A DNA stretch of 64,000 bases, from positions 434,001-498,000 of the forward strand of contig JANQOQ010000006.1 of the NCBI GenBank assembly GCA_028285755.1, read 5' to 3'. The stretch is from Puniceicoccaceae bacterium (GTDB lineage Bacteria; Verrucomicrobiota; Verrucomicrobiia; Opitutales; JAFGAQ01). This document shows positions 56,458 through 64,000 of the stretch, one piece after another; positions within the stretch are counted from its first letter, which is position 1, and each line of letters opens with the position of its first letter. The position numbers were made by a program, and so were the translations under genes. Below the pieces are notes generated by a model, which had not been told where the DNA came from, made no database searches, and was given only the letters and a program-made list of their open reading frames with translations.

Positions 56458-56905
56458 TGTGATTCTCTTCGTTTTCAGATTGAATGATAGCTGAGTCAGG
56501 CCGGTCAAGGTAGTCTTGCAGAATCAGGGCGGCTGCCCGAGAATCCAGTTTGCCGGATCGCCGTTCCTGCTTCTGTTTCTTTAGCGACCAGCTTTCAGAG
56601 GCACTGGCACTGGTAAGCCGTTCATCCACACGGAACACCGGTATACGATTTTCTAACTTACCGGCCAGTTCATCTATAAATGCATCTACTTCCCGCGCCT
56701 TAAAACCTACCGTGCCATCCATATTTAGAGGGTAGCCCACAACGGTTTCTGCAATACGGCGCTGCCTGATTAACTCCAGTAAGAACTCCCACCTTTGATC
56801 AATACTACTTTGAGTAATTGCCTCCAAAGGGGTTGCCACACCCAGCTCATCACTGTAGGCAAGCCCCCAACGCTTCTCACCATAGTCAATACCCAAACGA
56901 TTCAC
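56450..56905 (-). CDS. ruvX: Putative pre-16S rRNA nuclease YqgF/RuvX
   Basis: This 151-residue protein has the RNase H-like fold of YqgF, which processes the 16S rRNA 5' end and is often called a Holliday junction resolvase homologue. The N-terminal GIDYGEKRWGLAYSDE (about 4-19) contains the first catalytic Asp, VGYPLNMDGTVG near 58 is conserved, and VDERLTSASA near 98 carries the second acidic residue. DSRAAALILQDYLD is the C-terminal signature. Its ATG overlaps the manC stop by one base (TAATG). Confidence 0.92.
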   Translation of the reverse strand: MNRLGIDYGEKRWGLAYSDELGVATPLEAITQSSIDQRWEFLLELIRQRRIAETVVGYPLNMDGTVGFKAREVDAFIDELAGKLENRIPVFRVDERLTSASASESWSLKKQKQERRSGKLDSRAAALILQDYLDRPDSAIIQSENEENHNG

Positions 56906-57990
56906 TAAAGGAAGCTTTCAAACCGGGCATCGGCGCCCAGCTGCTTTACGAGTTTCTTGATTTCCTGAGCCTTGGATTTTGGGCATATGAGCGTTGCATC
57001 GGCTGTATGTACGACGATCAACTCATCCACGCCATATATAGCGGTTACACGTTCCCCATCGTTGTAAATGATGTTATTGCTGCAATTACTCACTAACCCG
57101 AGACCCGACAATAAGTTACCTGCTTCATCCTTGTCCGAGTGCCTTTCGATGGCAGGCCATTCGCCAACGTCATCCCAGTCAAAATTGGATTCGATGGTTT
57201 CGACATTGTCTGCCTTTTCCATAACCGAGTAGTCGATCGAGATTTTTTCCAACGTTGGATAAATATCCGCCAGAGCATTCTCCAGGCTCGTCCCACTATG
57301 GGTCAATGACTCAATTTCGTTCAAAGATGCAAAAAGCCCCGGATTAAACTGCTCAATGGATTTATAAATCGAATGAACAGACCAGATGAACATACCTGCA
57401 TTCCAATAATATTCTCCACTATCCAAATACTGTTGCGCAGTTTCTGTATCAGGCTTCTCAACAAATTTTTGCACTTTGTAAGCAGGAGTCTGAGAACTGC
57501 TGCCTTTCATCTCACCCTTGTGGATATAACCATAGCCCGTAGCAGGATGAGTGGGTGCAATGCCGATGGTGATCAATACCTCTCCGGCTTCTGCCAATTC
57601 AAAACCGGAATCCATCACTTTCTGAAAACCCTCTACATCGTGAATCACATGATCCGCTGGCAACATGGCAAAGATCGCCTCGGGATCGCGCTTTTTTACC
57701 AGTAGGGCTGCCAGACCCACTGCTGGAGCTGTGTCACGGCCCACGGGCTCGGAGACGATGTTCTCCGCAGGTAAATCAGGGCATATTTCGCGGATGGCTG
57801 CTTCCTGTTCCTTATTGGTAACAATGATCACATGCTCAGCGGGCACTAAACCTTCCAGGCGGTCCACGGTTTGCCTTAACATGGGTTTATCACCTACAAT
57901 CGGAAGTAAGTGTTTGGGGCGGCTAAGTCGACTTACCGGCCAAAAGCGTTCACCCTTGCCGCCGGCCATGATAACAACGTAACGATTCAT
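56905..57990 (-). CDS. manC: Mannose-1-phosphate guanylyltransferase
   Basis: ManC makes GDP-mannose from mannose-1-phosphate and GTP. The 361-residue form has only the nucleotidyltransferase part, without the fused isomerase cupin. The motif GGKGERFWPVSRLSRPKHLL (about 11-30) binds GTP, FVEKPD near 167 and GMFIWS near 195 bind sugar phosphate, and NFDWDDVGEW near 270 provides acidic metal ligands. It leads a manC-ruvX-purN run and supplies gmd, encoded about 3 kb downstream on the same strand. Confidence 0.93.
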   Translation of the reverse strand: MNRYVVIMAGGKGERFWPVSRLSRPKHLLPIVGDKPMLRQTVDRLEGLVPAEHVIIVTNKEQEAAIREICPDLPAENIVSEPVGRDTAPAVGLAALLVKKRDPEAIFAMLPADHVIHDVEGFQKVMDSGFELAEAGEVLITIGIAPTHPATGYGYIHKGEMKGSSSQTPAYKVQKFVEKPDTETAQQYLDSGEYYWNAGMFIWSVHSIYKSIEQFNPGLFASLNEIESLTHSGTSLENALADIYPTLEKISIDYSVMEKADNVETIESNFDWDDVGEWPAIERHSDKDEAGNLLSGLGLVSNCSNNIIYNDGERVTAIYGVDELIVVHTADATLICPKSKAQEIKKLVKQLGADARFESFL

Positions 57991-58152
57991 AGTTTAAGAC
58001 CTACCAACGCAAACAGGGGCGTCAACAGGTTAATCGGAAGAAGTCGAATATTGAGGAAATTTTTGCTTTCGGAAATTCTGAGTTGATCTACACTAAGTTG
58101 TAAATTGCACTAAAGGCACACAGCCTTTCCGCGTTAATCATTGAGATAATCT

Positions 58153-58641
58153 ATGGAACACCAGCAACTCATCATCCGCTCAAACCGATATCTCACTGCG
58201 ACTCTACTGGAACGCAAACTGATCAGTGCCGAGGACGCAGAGCAGGCAAACGCCAAATTACTCTCCCTGATCCAGGCGGACAATATAAAACAAACCTCGG
58301 TGTTGAATATCCTTATCTATGAGCTCAAAGCGCTCGAGGAAAGCGTCCTGATCAATAATATGGTGGATGTCGATAAGGCGGGATTAATTCATCTCTCAAA
58401 TATTGATTTAAAGTTGTCTGCATCCTTGAATCCTGACTTTTCACTCAATTGGGCAACCTGGTCGCTGCCCTTTGATCGTTTGGGAAACTCCATCTGTATT
58501 GCCACAAGCTACCTATTGAGCTCCCCGGTTATCGAATTTTGGCAAACGCAGTTTGAAAAGGACATCGTCTGGTATGCCACCGGCATACAATCGCTGACGG
58601 ATGCCCTCGAACGGCTCGAAGGTAAAACGAGCGAAAGCTAA
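58153..58641 (+). CDS. Free-standing GspE/PilB N-terminal (MshEN)-like protein
   Basis: This 162-residue protein resembles the N-terminal domain of type II secretion and type IV pilus ATPases (GspE/PilB, MshEN fold) without any ATPase part. Residues 13-70 hold the helical repeat (LLERKLISAEDAEQAN, then a second copy), and residues 98-155 match the compact block in which a WSLPFDRLGNSICIATSYLL stretch is followed by the terminal dI-x-x-ai-x-r helix (SLTDALERLEG). In some relatives this domain binds c-di-GMP. Two response regulators follow downstream. The assignment rests on pattern similarity, so it is tentative. Confidence 0.6.
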   Translation: MEHQQLIIRSNRYLTATLLERKLISAEDAEQANAKLLSLIQADNIKQTSVLNILIYELKALEESVLINNMVDVDKAGLIHLSNIDLKLSASLNPDFSLNWATWSLPFDRLGNSICIATSYLLSSPVIEFWQTQFEKDIVWYATGIQSLTDALERLEGKTSES

Positions 58642-58714
58642 TTTTCGAAAAATTTGCTAAAAACTACGCATGATTACTTGTTCATTAATTTAAATACGAT
58701 TTAGGCCGACATAA

Positions 58715-58743
58715 TAGGCAGCAATCGAATTTAATATTATAAT
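58715..58743 (+). promoter_or_regulatory. Promoter for the CheY-like response regulator
   Basis: TAGGCA (58715-58720, 4 of 6 consensus bases) and the perfect -10 TATAAT (58738-58743) are 17 bases apart. The -10 ends 9 bases before the ATG at 58753, so the message would have almost no leader. Confidence 0.55.
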
Positions 58744-58752
58744 AGAATAACC

Positions 58753-59121
58753 ATGCCAGGAAGAATACTAGTAGTAGACGACGATGATGACTTTCGCCAG
58801 TTACTTGCGGATGTTTTTGCTCAGGCAGGCTATGAGGTAGTAAGTAAAAATAACGCCCATCATGCCTTGGAAACTTTTGAAGAATCCGACTTCGACGCAG
58901 TGGTCACCGATCACAATATGCCTGAGATGACCGGGGAAGAACTTGTGCAGAGTATTCGGTCCAGCTCGCCGCAAATCCCGATCATCCTCGTATCCGGCTA
59001 CTTGAATCAGGATTTAATCCAAAACCTTAAAAACATTAATACCGAAATTTTTCATAAGCCCTTAAATGTGATTTCACTATTGCGTAAAACCAGCGAGAAA
59101 TTAAACCTTGCTGCCAAATAA
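58753..59121 (+). CDS. Single-domain response regulator (CheY-like)
   Basis: This 122-residue protein is a receiver domain only. The acidic pocket is DDDDD at residues 9-13, the phospho-acceptor is Asp53 (VVTDHNMPEMTG), the switch Ser is 81 (LVSGY) and the conserved Lys is 102 (FHKPLNV). The next gene encodes a closely similar receiver at its N-terminus, so the two arose by tandem duplication. No sensor kinase lies in the window. It probably passes signals by protein contact. Confidence 0.93.
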   Translation: MPGRILVVDDDDDFRQLLADVFAQAGYEVVSKNNAHHALETFEESDFDAVVTDHNMPEMTGEELVQSIRSSSPQIPIILVSGYLNQDLIQNLKNINTEIFHKPLNVISLLRKTSEKLNLAAK

Positions 59122-59142
59122 AACGCATAATCACAGATTTGA

Positions 59143-60510
59143 ATGGGTAAACGTATTTTAATAGTCGACGACGACGACGATTTCAGAACGCTGCTGGCGG
59201 ATTTATACACACAGGCAGATTATGATGTCACTTCCATGGCGAATCCGTTGGAAGCACTTAGCCTGCTCACCCGAGAGGACTTTGATCTGTGCGTTACCGA
59301 CCAGAGTATGCCTGAACTCAAAGGCATCGACTTCATCGATAAAGTTCGCGAAATTAAGCCCCGAATTCCACTGATTATGGTTTCGGCCTACCTCAATGAG
59401 GAGGTATCTGAGCGCTTGAGTGCACTACGTATCGAAGTATTTCACAAACCCCTGAATGTGATGTCTCTGCTGCGCAAGACTGCCGATATGATCAATACGG
59501 AAGTGGTTGATATCGAGAACGACGACATCAAACGCAGTTCGAGCCAGGTGGAGTCCCACAACTCCGGCCCGATTGCCCAGTCCAACCGGGATTTCAAAGC
59601 ATTTCCACTCCTGTCAAAGGTATCCAAACAGTTTCATCAGGAGCTGCTTACTGTTAAAAACAACCTCAACAACCTAGTGTTGGTTGGATCACCGGGCACT
59701 CATTTCCACACCATCTGTGAAGATGTAGAATCATTCCAGAATCCGGACGACTACCACTTTGTTTTCCTGGCAAACAAGGAAATTACCCCCTTCGAAATCT
59801 CAAAACGAATATCCGGTGAATCAACTTCCAAGACAGTCATCGTTACACTTTACGAAGCCTTTAACCTTGAGGCCATCCATAAAGACATCCTGGTAAAACT
59901 CTATAAAAAGAGCGGCCCATTCTCTGGAGTACTCAATAACGTAAAATTCATCTTCTGCCTGCATGAAGACCTCGATACGCAGTATTCCAAGGGCCTACTG
60001 GATGAGGATTTTTATCTAATACTCGGACAGAAGGAAATTTTTGTACCCGACCTTAAGGACTGCCCGGAAGATATCCCGGAAATGGCAGAGACTATCGCCA
60101 GCAGTTTTTTGGCAGCTCACTCTGAATATGGCAACAGTGCCTCATTCACTGCAGATGCAACGGAGTATTTAAAAGAAGAAAGCTGGGAAAACCAATACCA
60201 GAGTCTTTATAATACCATAATCAATGCTGTTATTTTATCCAATGGGGAACCCATCACTGCATCCCTGCTGCAAACAGCAAAGACTAAAAACCCACCGGCT
60301 AAAATCGCCGCTCAATCGGGTGCGGATCAGTCTGCAATTATTAATAAACCCGCCGCGAAACCCAAGTTAAGCCCCCCAGAAACAGGTGAGAAGGCCGATG
60401 CGGCTCCAGTGCCCTCAAAAACAGCTACCCATTCCCCGCGGGTCGTCACATTTAAAAATTTGATCGATGAGACCGAACTGGCCGAGCAAATCCTTGTGAA
60501 GCAAGCCTAG
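59143..60510 (+). CDS. Response regulator with degenerate NtrC-like AAA+ domain
   Basis: This 455-residue protein starts with a complete receiver (acidic pocket 9-13, Asp53, Ser81, Lys102). Residues about 150-380 align in order with the sigma-54 AAA+ domain of NtrC-type activators, but the key motifs are gone: the Walker A site reads VGSPGTHFH (181-189, no GxGKE), the Walker B region is TVIVTLYEAF (231-240), and the GAFTGA loop is absent. The block DEDFYLILGQ, VPDLKDCPEDIPEMA (287-315) and ESWENQYQSLYNTI (346-359) match the NtrC sensor II regions. There is no DNA-binding Fis domain; a proline-rich low-complexity tail (about 384-435) ends the protein. It is 21 bases after the CheY-like gene. 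Confidence 0.88.
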   Translation: MGKRILIVDDDDDFRTLLADLYTQADYDVTSMANPLEALSLLTREDFDLCVTDQSMPELKGIDFIDKVREIKPRIPLIMVSAYLNEEVSERLSALRIEVFHKPLNVMSLLRKTADMINTEVVDIENDDIKRSSSQVESHNSGPIAQSNRDFKAFPLLSKVSKQFHQELLTVKNNLNNLVLVGSPGTHFHTICEDVESFQNPDDYHFVFLANKEITPFEISKRISGESTSKTVIVTLYEAFNLEAIHKDILVKLYKKSGPFSGVLNNVKFIFCLHEDLDTQYSKGLLDEDFYLILGQKEIFVPDLKDCPEDIPEMAETIASSFLAAHSEYGNSASFTADATEYLKEESWENQYQSLYNTIINAVILSNGEPITASLLQTAKTKNPPAKIAAQSGADQSAIINKPAAKPKLSPPETGEKADAAPVPSKTATHSPRVVTFKNLIDETELAEQILVKQA

Positions 60511-60514
60511 TTGA

Positions 60515-61702
60515 TTATCCCTCACTATTCTGCGCAGTCGGTATCTCTATACCATAACTACGCGGATCAATGAGCTCACGCTTACGGTTAATATAATATG
60601 CCAGGGTATCCTCGTCATCCGGGTTCACCACATCGATCCGTGCAGGCCTGCCCGTTGTAGGTTGATCCGGATTAAAGCTGCTGACTAAAAATTGATTACC
60701 CACGGGGCGGATAATTTCGCGTACCCCATTATTCCAAAAAATGACCGCCGCATCCACATCCGGCCTCCATTTACCTTTAACACCCCCATAACGACTCGTC
60801 CACGCATTACTGAATCGACGCAACTTGATGGTGTCTTCGGAATACGGAGTTGTGCCGATATTCCACTGACCATGAAAGAATGCACGGATCTGGCTGGGAT
60901 TTCTCAAGACCGCAAATGATACCCGCTCGATGAAATCCTGATCGAAGTTCTTTTTCCATTCGGTGGGTAAATCGTCCACACTGATGGGTAGCAACCTGCT
61001 GGTAAACCCTTTGGCCGTTTCGAGCAGTTCGCCCGAGCGTATGGTCGTTTGCTCGACACGACGCCCGTTCAAGCCAATCTCTGTGTAAGAACCGTCATTC
61101 CAGAAAATATTCATGCGCGAACCATCTTTGCGCCAAAATCCAATCACATTCTGGTGCTCTTCGCTCGCATCGTACTCTGAGAATGCGACCGTTGCTGCAG
61201 CCGTCCGGTTATCCTGCAAGTAAAAATAAAACTTTTCACCGGAAATCAGTTCACCCTCCCAGGCACCAAAAAAACCTTCACGATCTTCATCATCATCATC
61301 ACTCGCATTCGGATCTACAGTCATGCGTCCGATGCTGCGGTCGTTGAGCTTGATCGCCTGCATGACTGCAGTGTTGCTGGATACTTCAAAATCAGTCGGA
61401 AATGTATAGCGCGCATCCGCAAGCTCTTCATTAATAGTCCCGAAGCTGATGACCATACCATCCTCGAACTTAAGCTCGATACCAGTGGCGATTTCCTCCC
61501 AGGTGCCCTTGATAATTGGAGTCTCCCTGCCCTTTCCTAAGAAGTATGAACAGGTATTATCCGATTTAATACGAAAGAATATATCCCCGATCTCATTATG
61601 CACGCTCAACCACATACCAACATTATTGGCCTGCACGGGCACGATACTGATCAGGAAGGCAAATGCCGAAAACAGAAAACAAGTGAGTCGTTTCAAAATC
61701 AT
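60515..61702 (-). CDS. Exported protein with three internal repeats, unknown function
   Basis: I do not recognise a named family. The 395-residue protein has a signal peptide (about 1-25, FLISIVPVQA). Three repeats of about 60-65 residues share a pattern of G-x-W, a stretch of beta strands with polar turns, G-x-W and then F/W-x-D/N-G at the end: about 28-90 (GMWLSVHNE to FEDG), 143-210 (GAWEGELIS to WNDG) and 287-348 (GQWNIGTT to WNNG). The acidic DDDDED run near 136-142 links repeats 1 and 2. The fold may be lipocalin- or beta-barrel-like. It is convergent with the response regulator gene, 4 bases apart. Confidence 0.7.
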   Translation of the reverse strand: MILKRLTCFLFSAFAFLISIVPVQANNVGMWLSVHNEIGDIFFRIKSDNTCSYFLGKGRETPIIKGTWEEIATGIELKFEDGMVISFGTINEELADARYTFPTDFEVSSNTAVMQAIKLNDRSIGRMTVDPNASDDDDEDREGFFGAWEGELISGEKFYFYLQDNRTAAATVAFSEYDASEEHQNVIGFWRKDGSRMNIFWNDGSYTEIGLNGRRVEQTTIRSGELLETAKGFTSRLLPISVDDLPTEWKKNFDQDFIERVSFAVLRNPSQIRAFFHGQWNIGTTPYSEDTIKLRRFSNAWTSRYGGVKGKWRPDVDAAVIFWNNGVREIIRPVGNQFLVSSFNPDQPTTGRPARIDVVNPDDEDTLAYYINRKRELIDPRSYGIEIPTAQNSEG

Positions 61703-61765
61703 CAGTCTCTATATATTAGTAGGTCTCTAAAGCAGAAATGTTCAGTGTGTTTATAATATTGGCAG

Positions 61766-62548
61766 CTACTGGACGATAGCCGAAAAATCCAACAAACTAT
61801 AACTTATGTGGCCTCTGCGCAGACAATTCAAGTCTGTTTTGTCATCTGTTTTTTGAATTGGGCCACTACGAAAGGTAAATTGATAGTATTCCTTATCATC
61901 CGAAACAGGTTGAAACAGATTGCCAATATTCGCACGTGCAGGCTGGGTGGTCTCTACCAGAGTGTCCCCGGTGACTCCAATAGGGAAATTCAGATTGTGC
62001 ACAACCGGCTGGAACTCAAAAAGCGATTGTCCCTGGATAATCTGGCTCACCAGCTCAACACTCCGGTCCGCCGAAGCTTCCAGCGACTTTCGCAGCTCTC
62101 CCTCCAAAGGCCTATCCATACGGGAAACCTGCTCAAATTGATCCTGTGGGATCACTTGGCTCAGCGCAAATGCATGATGGCCTGCCAGGCTCGCCTCCAG
62201 GGCGCCCCCCACGGTGCCGGAGCTCAGCACCAGCGGCAAGGTCGCATTAAAACCAATATTGATGCCCGAGAGCACAAACGCAGGCCTTTCTTCCATCAGA
62301 TTTCCCAGCGCTAGGTTTACACAATCCGCAGGGGTCCCATCGATGGAAAAACAACGATAGCGGTAGTCATGCACCTCAGTCACCTTCATGGGCTGGTGGC
62401 GGGTGATCGCCTTGGCGATCCAGCTTTTTTGCGTCGCCGGAGCCGCGACGGTCACCTCATAATCACGGGCAAAGCGCTCCGCAAGTATGACCAGAAACTC
62501 CGAACGATAGCCATCATCGTTCGTAATGAGGATTTTCGGTAAACTCAT
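61766..62548 (-). CDS. surE: 5'/3'-nucleotidase SurE
   Basis: SurE is a divalent-metal phosphatase acting on nucleoside monophosphates in the cytoplasm. The 260-residue protein has the metal-binding ITNDDG motif (about residues 7-12; Asp pair), GTPADCVNLAL near 76, SGINIGFNATLPLVLSSGTVGGA (Asn and Ser, split here by function) near 95-115, and the ALEASLAGHHAFALS block. These match the family well. It lies 3 bases after trhO in the same direction. Confidence 0.94.
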   Translation of the reverse strand: MSLPKILITNDDGYRSEFLVILAERFARDYEVTVAAPATQKSWIAKAITRHQPMKVTEVHDYRYRCFSIDGTPADCVNLALGNLMEERPAFVLSGINIGFNATLPLVLSSGTVGGALEASLAGHHAFALSQVIPQDQFEQVSRMDRPLEGELRKSLEASADRSVELVSQIIQGQSLFEFQPVVHNLNFPIGVTGDTLVETTQPARANIGNLFQPVSDDKEYYQFTFRSGPIQKTDDKTDLNCLRRGHISYSLLDFSAIVQ

Positions 62549-62551
62549 AAA

Positions 62552-63529
62552 TTAATCTGCAGTGCTCTCCAACCGGGCCAGCTTGGCCTTCAGGTGGCGC
62601 TCCTGCGTCTGGCCAAGGTGCTTTTCATTGCGATCATTGGCAAGCTGCATCTGCAGATTTCTTTGCTCCAGCCGGGCTTTTTTCTCAGGCGTCAACCGCT
62701 CATAACAATGGGGACAAGACACCCCCTCCTCATAATACGGAGACCCCAGATCATCCCGCGAGAGCGGCATCCGGCAGGCATGGCACATATCATAGCTGCC
62801 CTTCTCCAGATCATGATCCACCGTCACCCGATCATCGAATACAAAGCAATCCCCCTCCCAGAGACTCTCCTCCTCAGGGATGCGATTGAGATACTCCAGG
62901 ATACCCCCGTTCAGATGATACACCTTTTCAAAGCCCTGCTGCAGCATGTAGGCGGTCGCCTTCTCGCAACGGATGCCCCCGGTGCAAAACATCGCCACCT
63001 TCTTCTGCTTCTTGGGGTCCATATTCTGGGCAACATACTCGGGAAAATCACGGAAAGACTTCGTTTCCGGATCAATCGCGCCCTTAAAGGTACCTACTGC
63101 AAATTCATAGTCATTGCGTGTATCCACGAGCGTGACTTCCGGGTCAGAGATCAGTGCATTCCAGTCTTCCGGCTCAATATACTCACCCACTTCCTGCGTA
63201 GGGTCAACGCCCGGCTGCCCGAGGGTGACGATCTCCTTCTTCAGCTTCACCTTCATCCGATGAAAAGGCATAAAACGCGCAAACGCCCGCTTGTAGTTTA
63301 GGTTCTCAAAACCGGGTAATGTCTTCAAATATTCAAAAAACGCTTCAACCTTTGGCTCCTCCCCCGCGATTGTCCCGTTTAAACCCTCATGCGCGACCAG
63401 CACAGTGCCCTTCAATTCTTGGCTGTGTGCCGCCTTTTCAATCTCCAGCTTCAACACCTCCGGCTCCTCCACCACCGCAAACTTATAAAATGCTGATACC
63501 AAATACCTCTGTGATTCCTCCTCACTCAT
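62552..63529 (-). CDS. trhO: tRNA uridine(34) hydroxylase TrhO (rhodanese family, YceA)
   Basis: TrhO hydroxylates U34 in the tRNA wobble position. The ATG at 63529 gives 325 residues; a TTG at 63547 overlapping the dgkA stop is an alternative start. The N-terminal acylphosphatase-like part contains GLNGTIAGEE (about 53-62). The rhodanese domain has the active Cys in FCTGGIRCEKA (about 178-188), typical of the family. A C-terminal CHAC...CPHC region has a zinc-like pattern, then a basic helical tail. It follows dgkA and precedes surE. Confidence 0.92.
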   Translation of the reverse strand: MSEEESQRYLVSAFYKFAVVEEPEVLKLEIEKAAHSQELKGTVLVAHEGLNGTIAGEEPKVEAFFEYLKTLPGFENLNYKRAFARFMPFHRMKVKLKKEIVTLGQPGVDPTQEVGEYIEPEDWNALISDPEVTLVDTRNDYEFAVGTFKGAIDPETKSFRDFPEYVAQNMDPKKQKKVAMFCTGGIRCEKATAYMLQQGFEKVYHLNGGILEYLNRIPEEESLWEGDCFVFDDRVTVDHDLEKGSYDMCHACRMPLSRDDLGSPYYEEGVSCPHCYERLTPEKKARLEQRNLQMQLANDRNEKHLGQTQERHLKAKLARLESTAD

Positions 63530-63543
63530 AAACAAATTGAGTA

Positions 63544-63900
63544 TCAAAACAGGATTCTTGAATATTTAAACACCAAAATCAGCCCCACCCCCAGGCTCGC
63601 CAGGGAGGCGATTAGCACTGCACCTGCGGTGATATCCTTGATCCGGCCGATTTCAGGTTTACGCTCGGGCTCTACATAATCCGCGAGCTCCTCAAGCGCT
63701 GTATTGATTGCCTCCAGCGACATTACCAGCCCAATGCAGATGATAACGGCAAGCCACTCGCTTCGCTCAAAACCGACTATCAATCCAAATACCGTAATGC
63801 ACACAGCCGCGAGACACTGGATGCGCGCATTCCACCCACTATTTAGGAAATAAAAGATCCCCCTAAAAGCGTATAGGAATGAACTGAACCGGTCTTTCAT
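63544..63900 (-). CDS. dgkA: Diacylglycerol/undecaprenol kinase family protein
   Basis: This 118-residue integral membrane kinase has three membrane helices (about 31-47, 50-68 and 93-113). The catalytic motif EAINTALEELAD lies at about 63-74, with the following basic loop PERKPEIGRIKDITAGAVL. It phosphorylates diacylglycerol or undecaprenol, recycling a lipid carrier. It is upstream of trhO and surE with an overlapping or very close start. No signal beyond its start at 63900 is visible in the last 100 bases of the window. Confidence 0.9.
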   Translation of the reverse strand: MKDRFSSFLYAFRGIFYFLNSGWNARIQCLAAVCITVFGLIVGFERSEWLAVIICIGLVMSLEAINTALEELADYVEPERKPEIGRIKDITAGAVLIASLASLGVGLILVFKYSRILF

Positions 63901-64000
63901 AACTGCCTCGGCAAAATGTGCCTACAAATGTAAAAAAGAAACATATAATCATTGGTAATCAATGATTTAGGTTATTGGTATCGGGTGTGCTTATCGTGCA

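Noticed and set aside
59143-60510. Active sigma-54-dependent transcription activator
   Set aside because: Walker A, Walker B, GAFTGA and the Fis-type DNA-binding domain are missing.

Overview
The window looks like a chromosome segment of a marine, glycan-degrading member of the Verrucomicrobiota, most likely class Opitutae (Puniceicoccales-like). This is an inference from gene content: three Gfo/Idh/MocA oxidoreductases (two with twin-arginine signals), two exported sulfatases around an exported beta-galactosidase, a discoidin-domain protein of the type common in Planctomycetes and Verrucomicrobia, and a secreted nickel superoxide dismutase. No IS element, prophage, CRISPR array or integron was seen. 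Coding density is high and no gene-free stretch exceeds 300 bases; the longest are 6211-6488, 16558-16818 and 30480-30689.

Layout. 1-8429: housekeeping genes (glyS 3' end, exported Ni-SOD, a yajC-secDF-recJ operon on the minus strand, a CNNM/CBS protein, lgt). 8426-11422 (minus): a TIM-barrel isomerase/lyase, a cytoplasmic Gfo/Idh/MocA oxidoreductase and a PAS-AraC regulator. 11555-16557 (minus): DoxX-like protein, Tat-exported Gfo/Idh/MocA enzyme, discoidin protein, Agl23-like glycosyltransferase, ApbE. 16819-19162 (minus): a pair of exported proteins, a Tat Gfo/Idh/MocA oxidoreductase and a Tat TIM-barrel protein, which resemble the 3-keto-glycoside route known from Bacteroides.

19273-30479: a LacI regulator divergent from a large uronate-catabolism operon (2-hydroxyacid dehydrogenase, Ldh2-family dehydrogenase, KDG kinase, SDR fructuronate reductase, KDPG aldolase, uronate isomerase, tagaturonate epimerase, three-part TRAP transporter), closed by a hairpin terminator. 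Galacturonate and glucuronate would both reach fructuronate, then mannonate, KDG, KDPG and finally pyruvate plus glyceraldehyde-3-phosphate. The mannonate dehydratase is not in the window. 30690-32645: an FMN-binding glutamate-synthase-domain protein and a DoxX protein. 32665-37091 (minus): a Pqi-type lipid transport operon with PqiA split in two genes and an unknown membrane protein in first position. 37181-43870 (minus): sulfatase, GH2 beta-galactosidase, sulfatase, for a sulfated galactan.

44046-50515: tRNA-Thr, an XRE/DUF2975 regulator pair with a striking 21-bp inverted repeat at its promoter, and carbohydrate enzymes (glgC, glmS, gnd). 50699-52841: a three-domain diadenylate cyclase with an EIIA-like N-terminus, ribosomal protein L33 and an isochorismatase-like hydrolase. 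52838-57990 (minus): nucleotide-sugar genes for surface polysaccharide (gmd, UDP-sugar dehydrogenase, GbsR-type regulator, manC) with purN and ruvX. 58153-60510: a free-standing GspE N-terminal-like protein and two paralogous response regulators, the second carrying a degenerate NtrC AAA+ domain. 60515-63900 (minus): a repeat-containing exported protein, surE, trhO, dgkA.

The strongest candidates for undescribed biology are the EIIA-like/PK_C-like/diadenylate cyclase fusion (50699-52060), the degenerate NtrC response-regulator cluster (58153-60510), the exported oxidoreductase/TIM-barrel clusters (9209-19162) and the Pqi operon with its unknown leading membrane protein.
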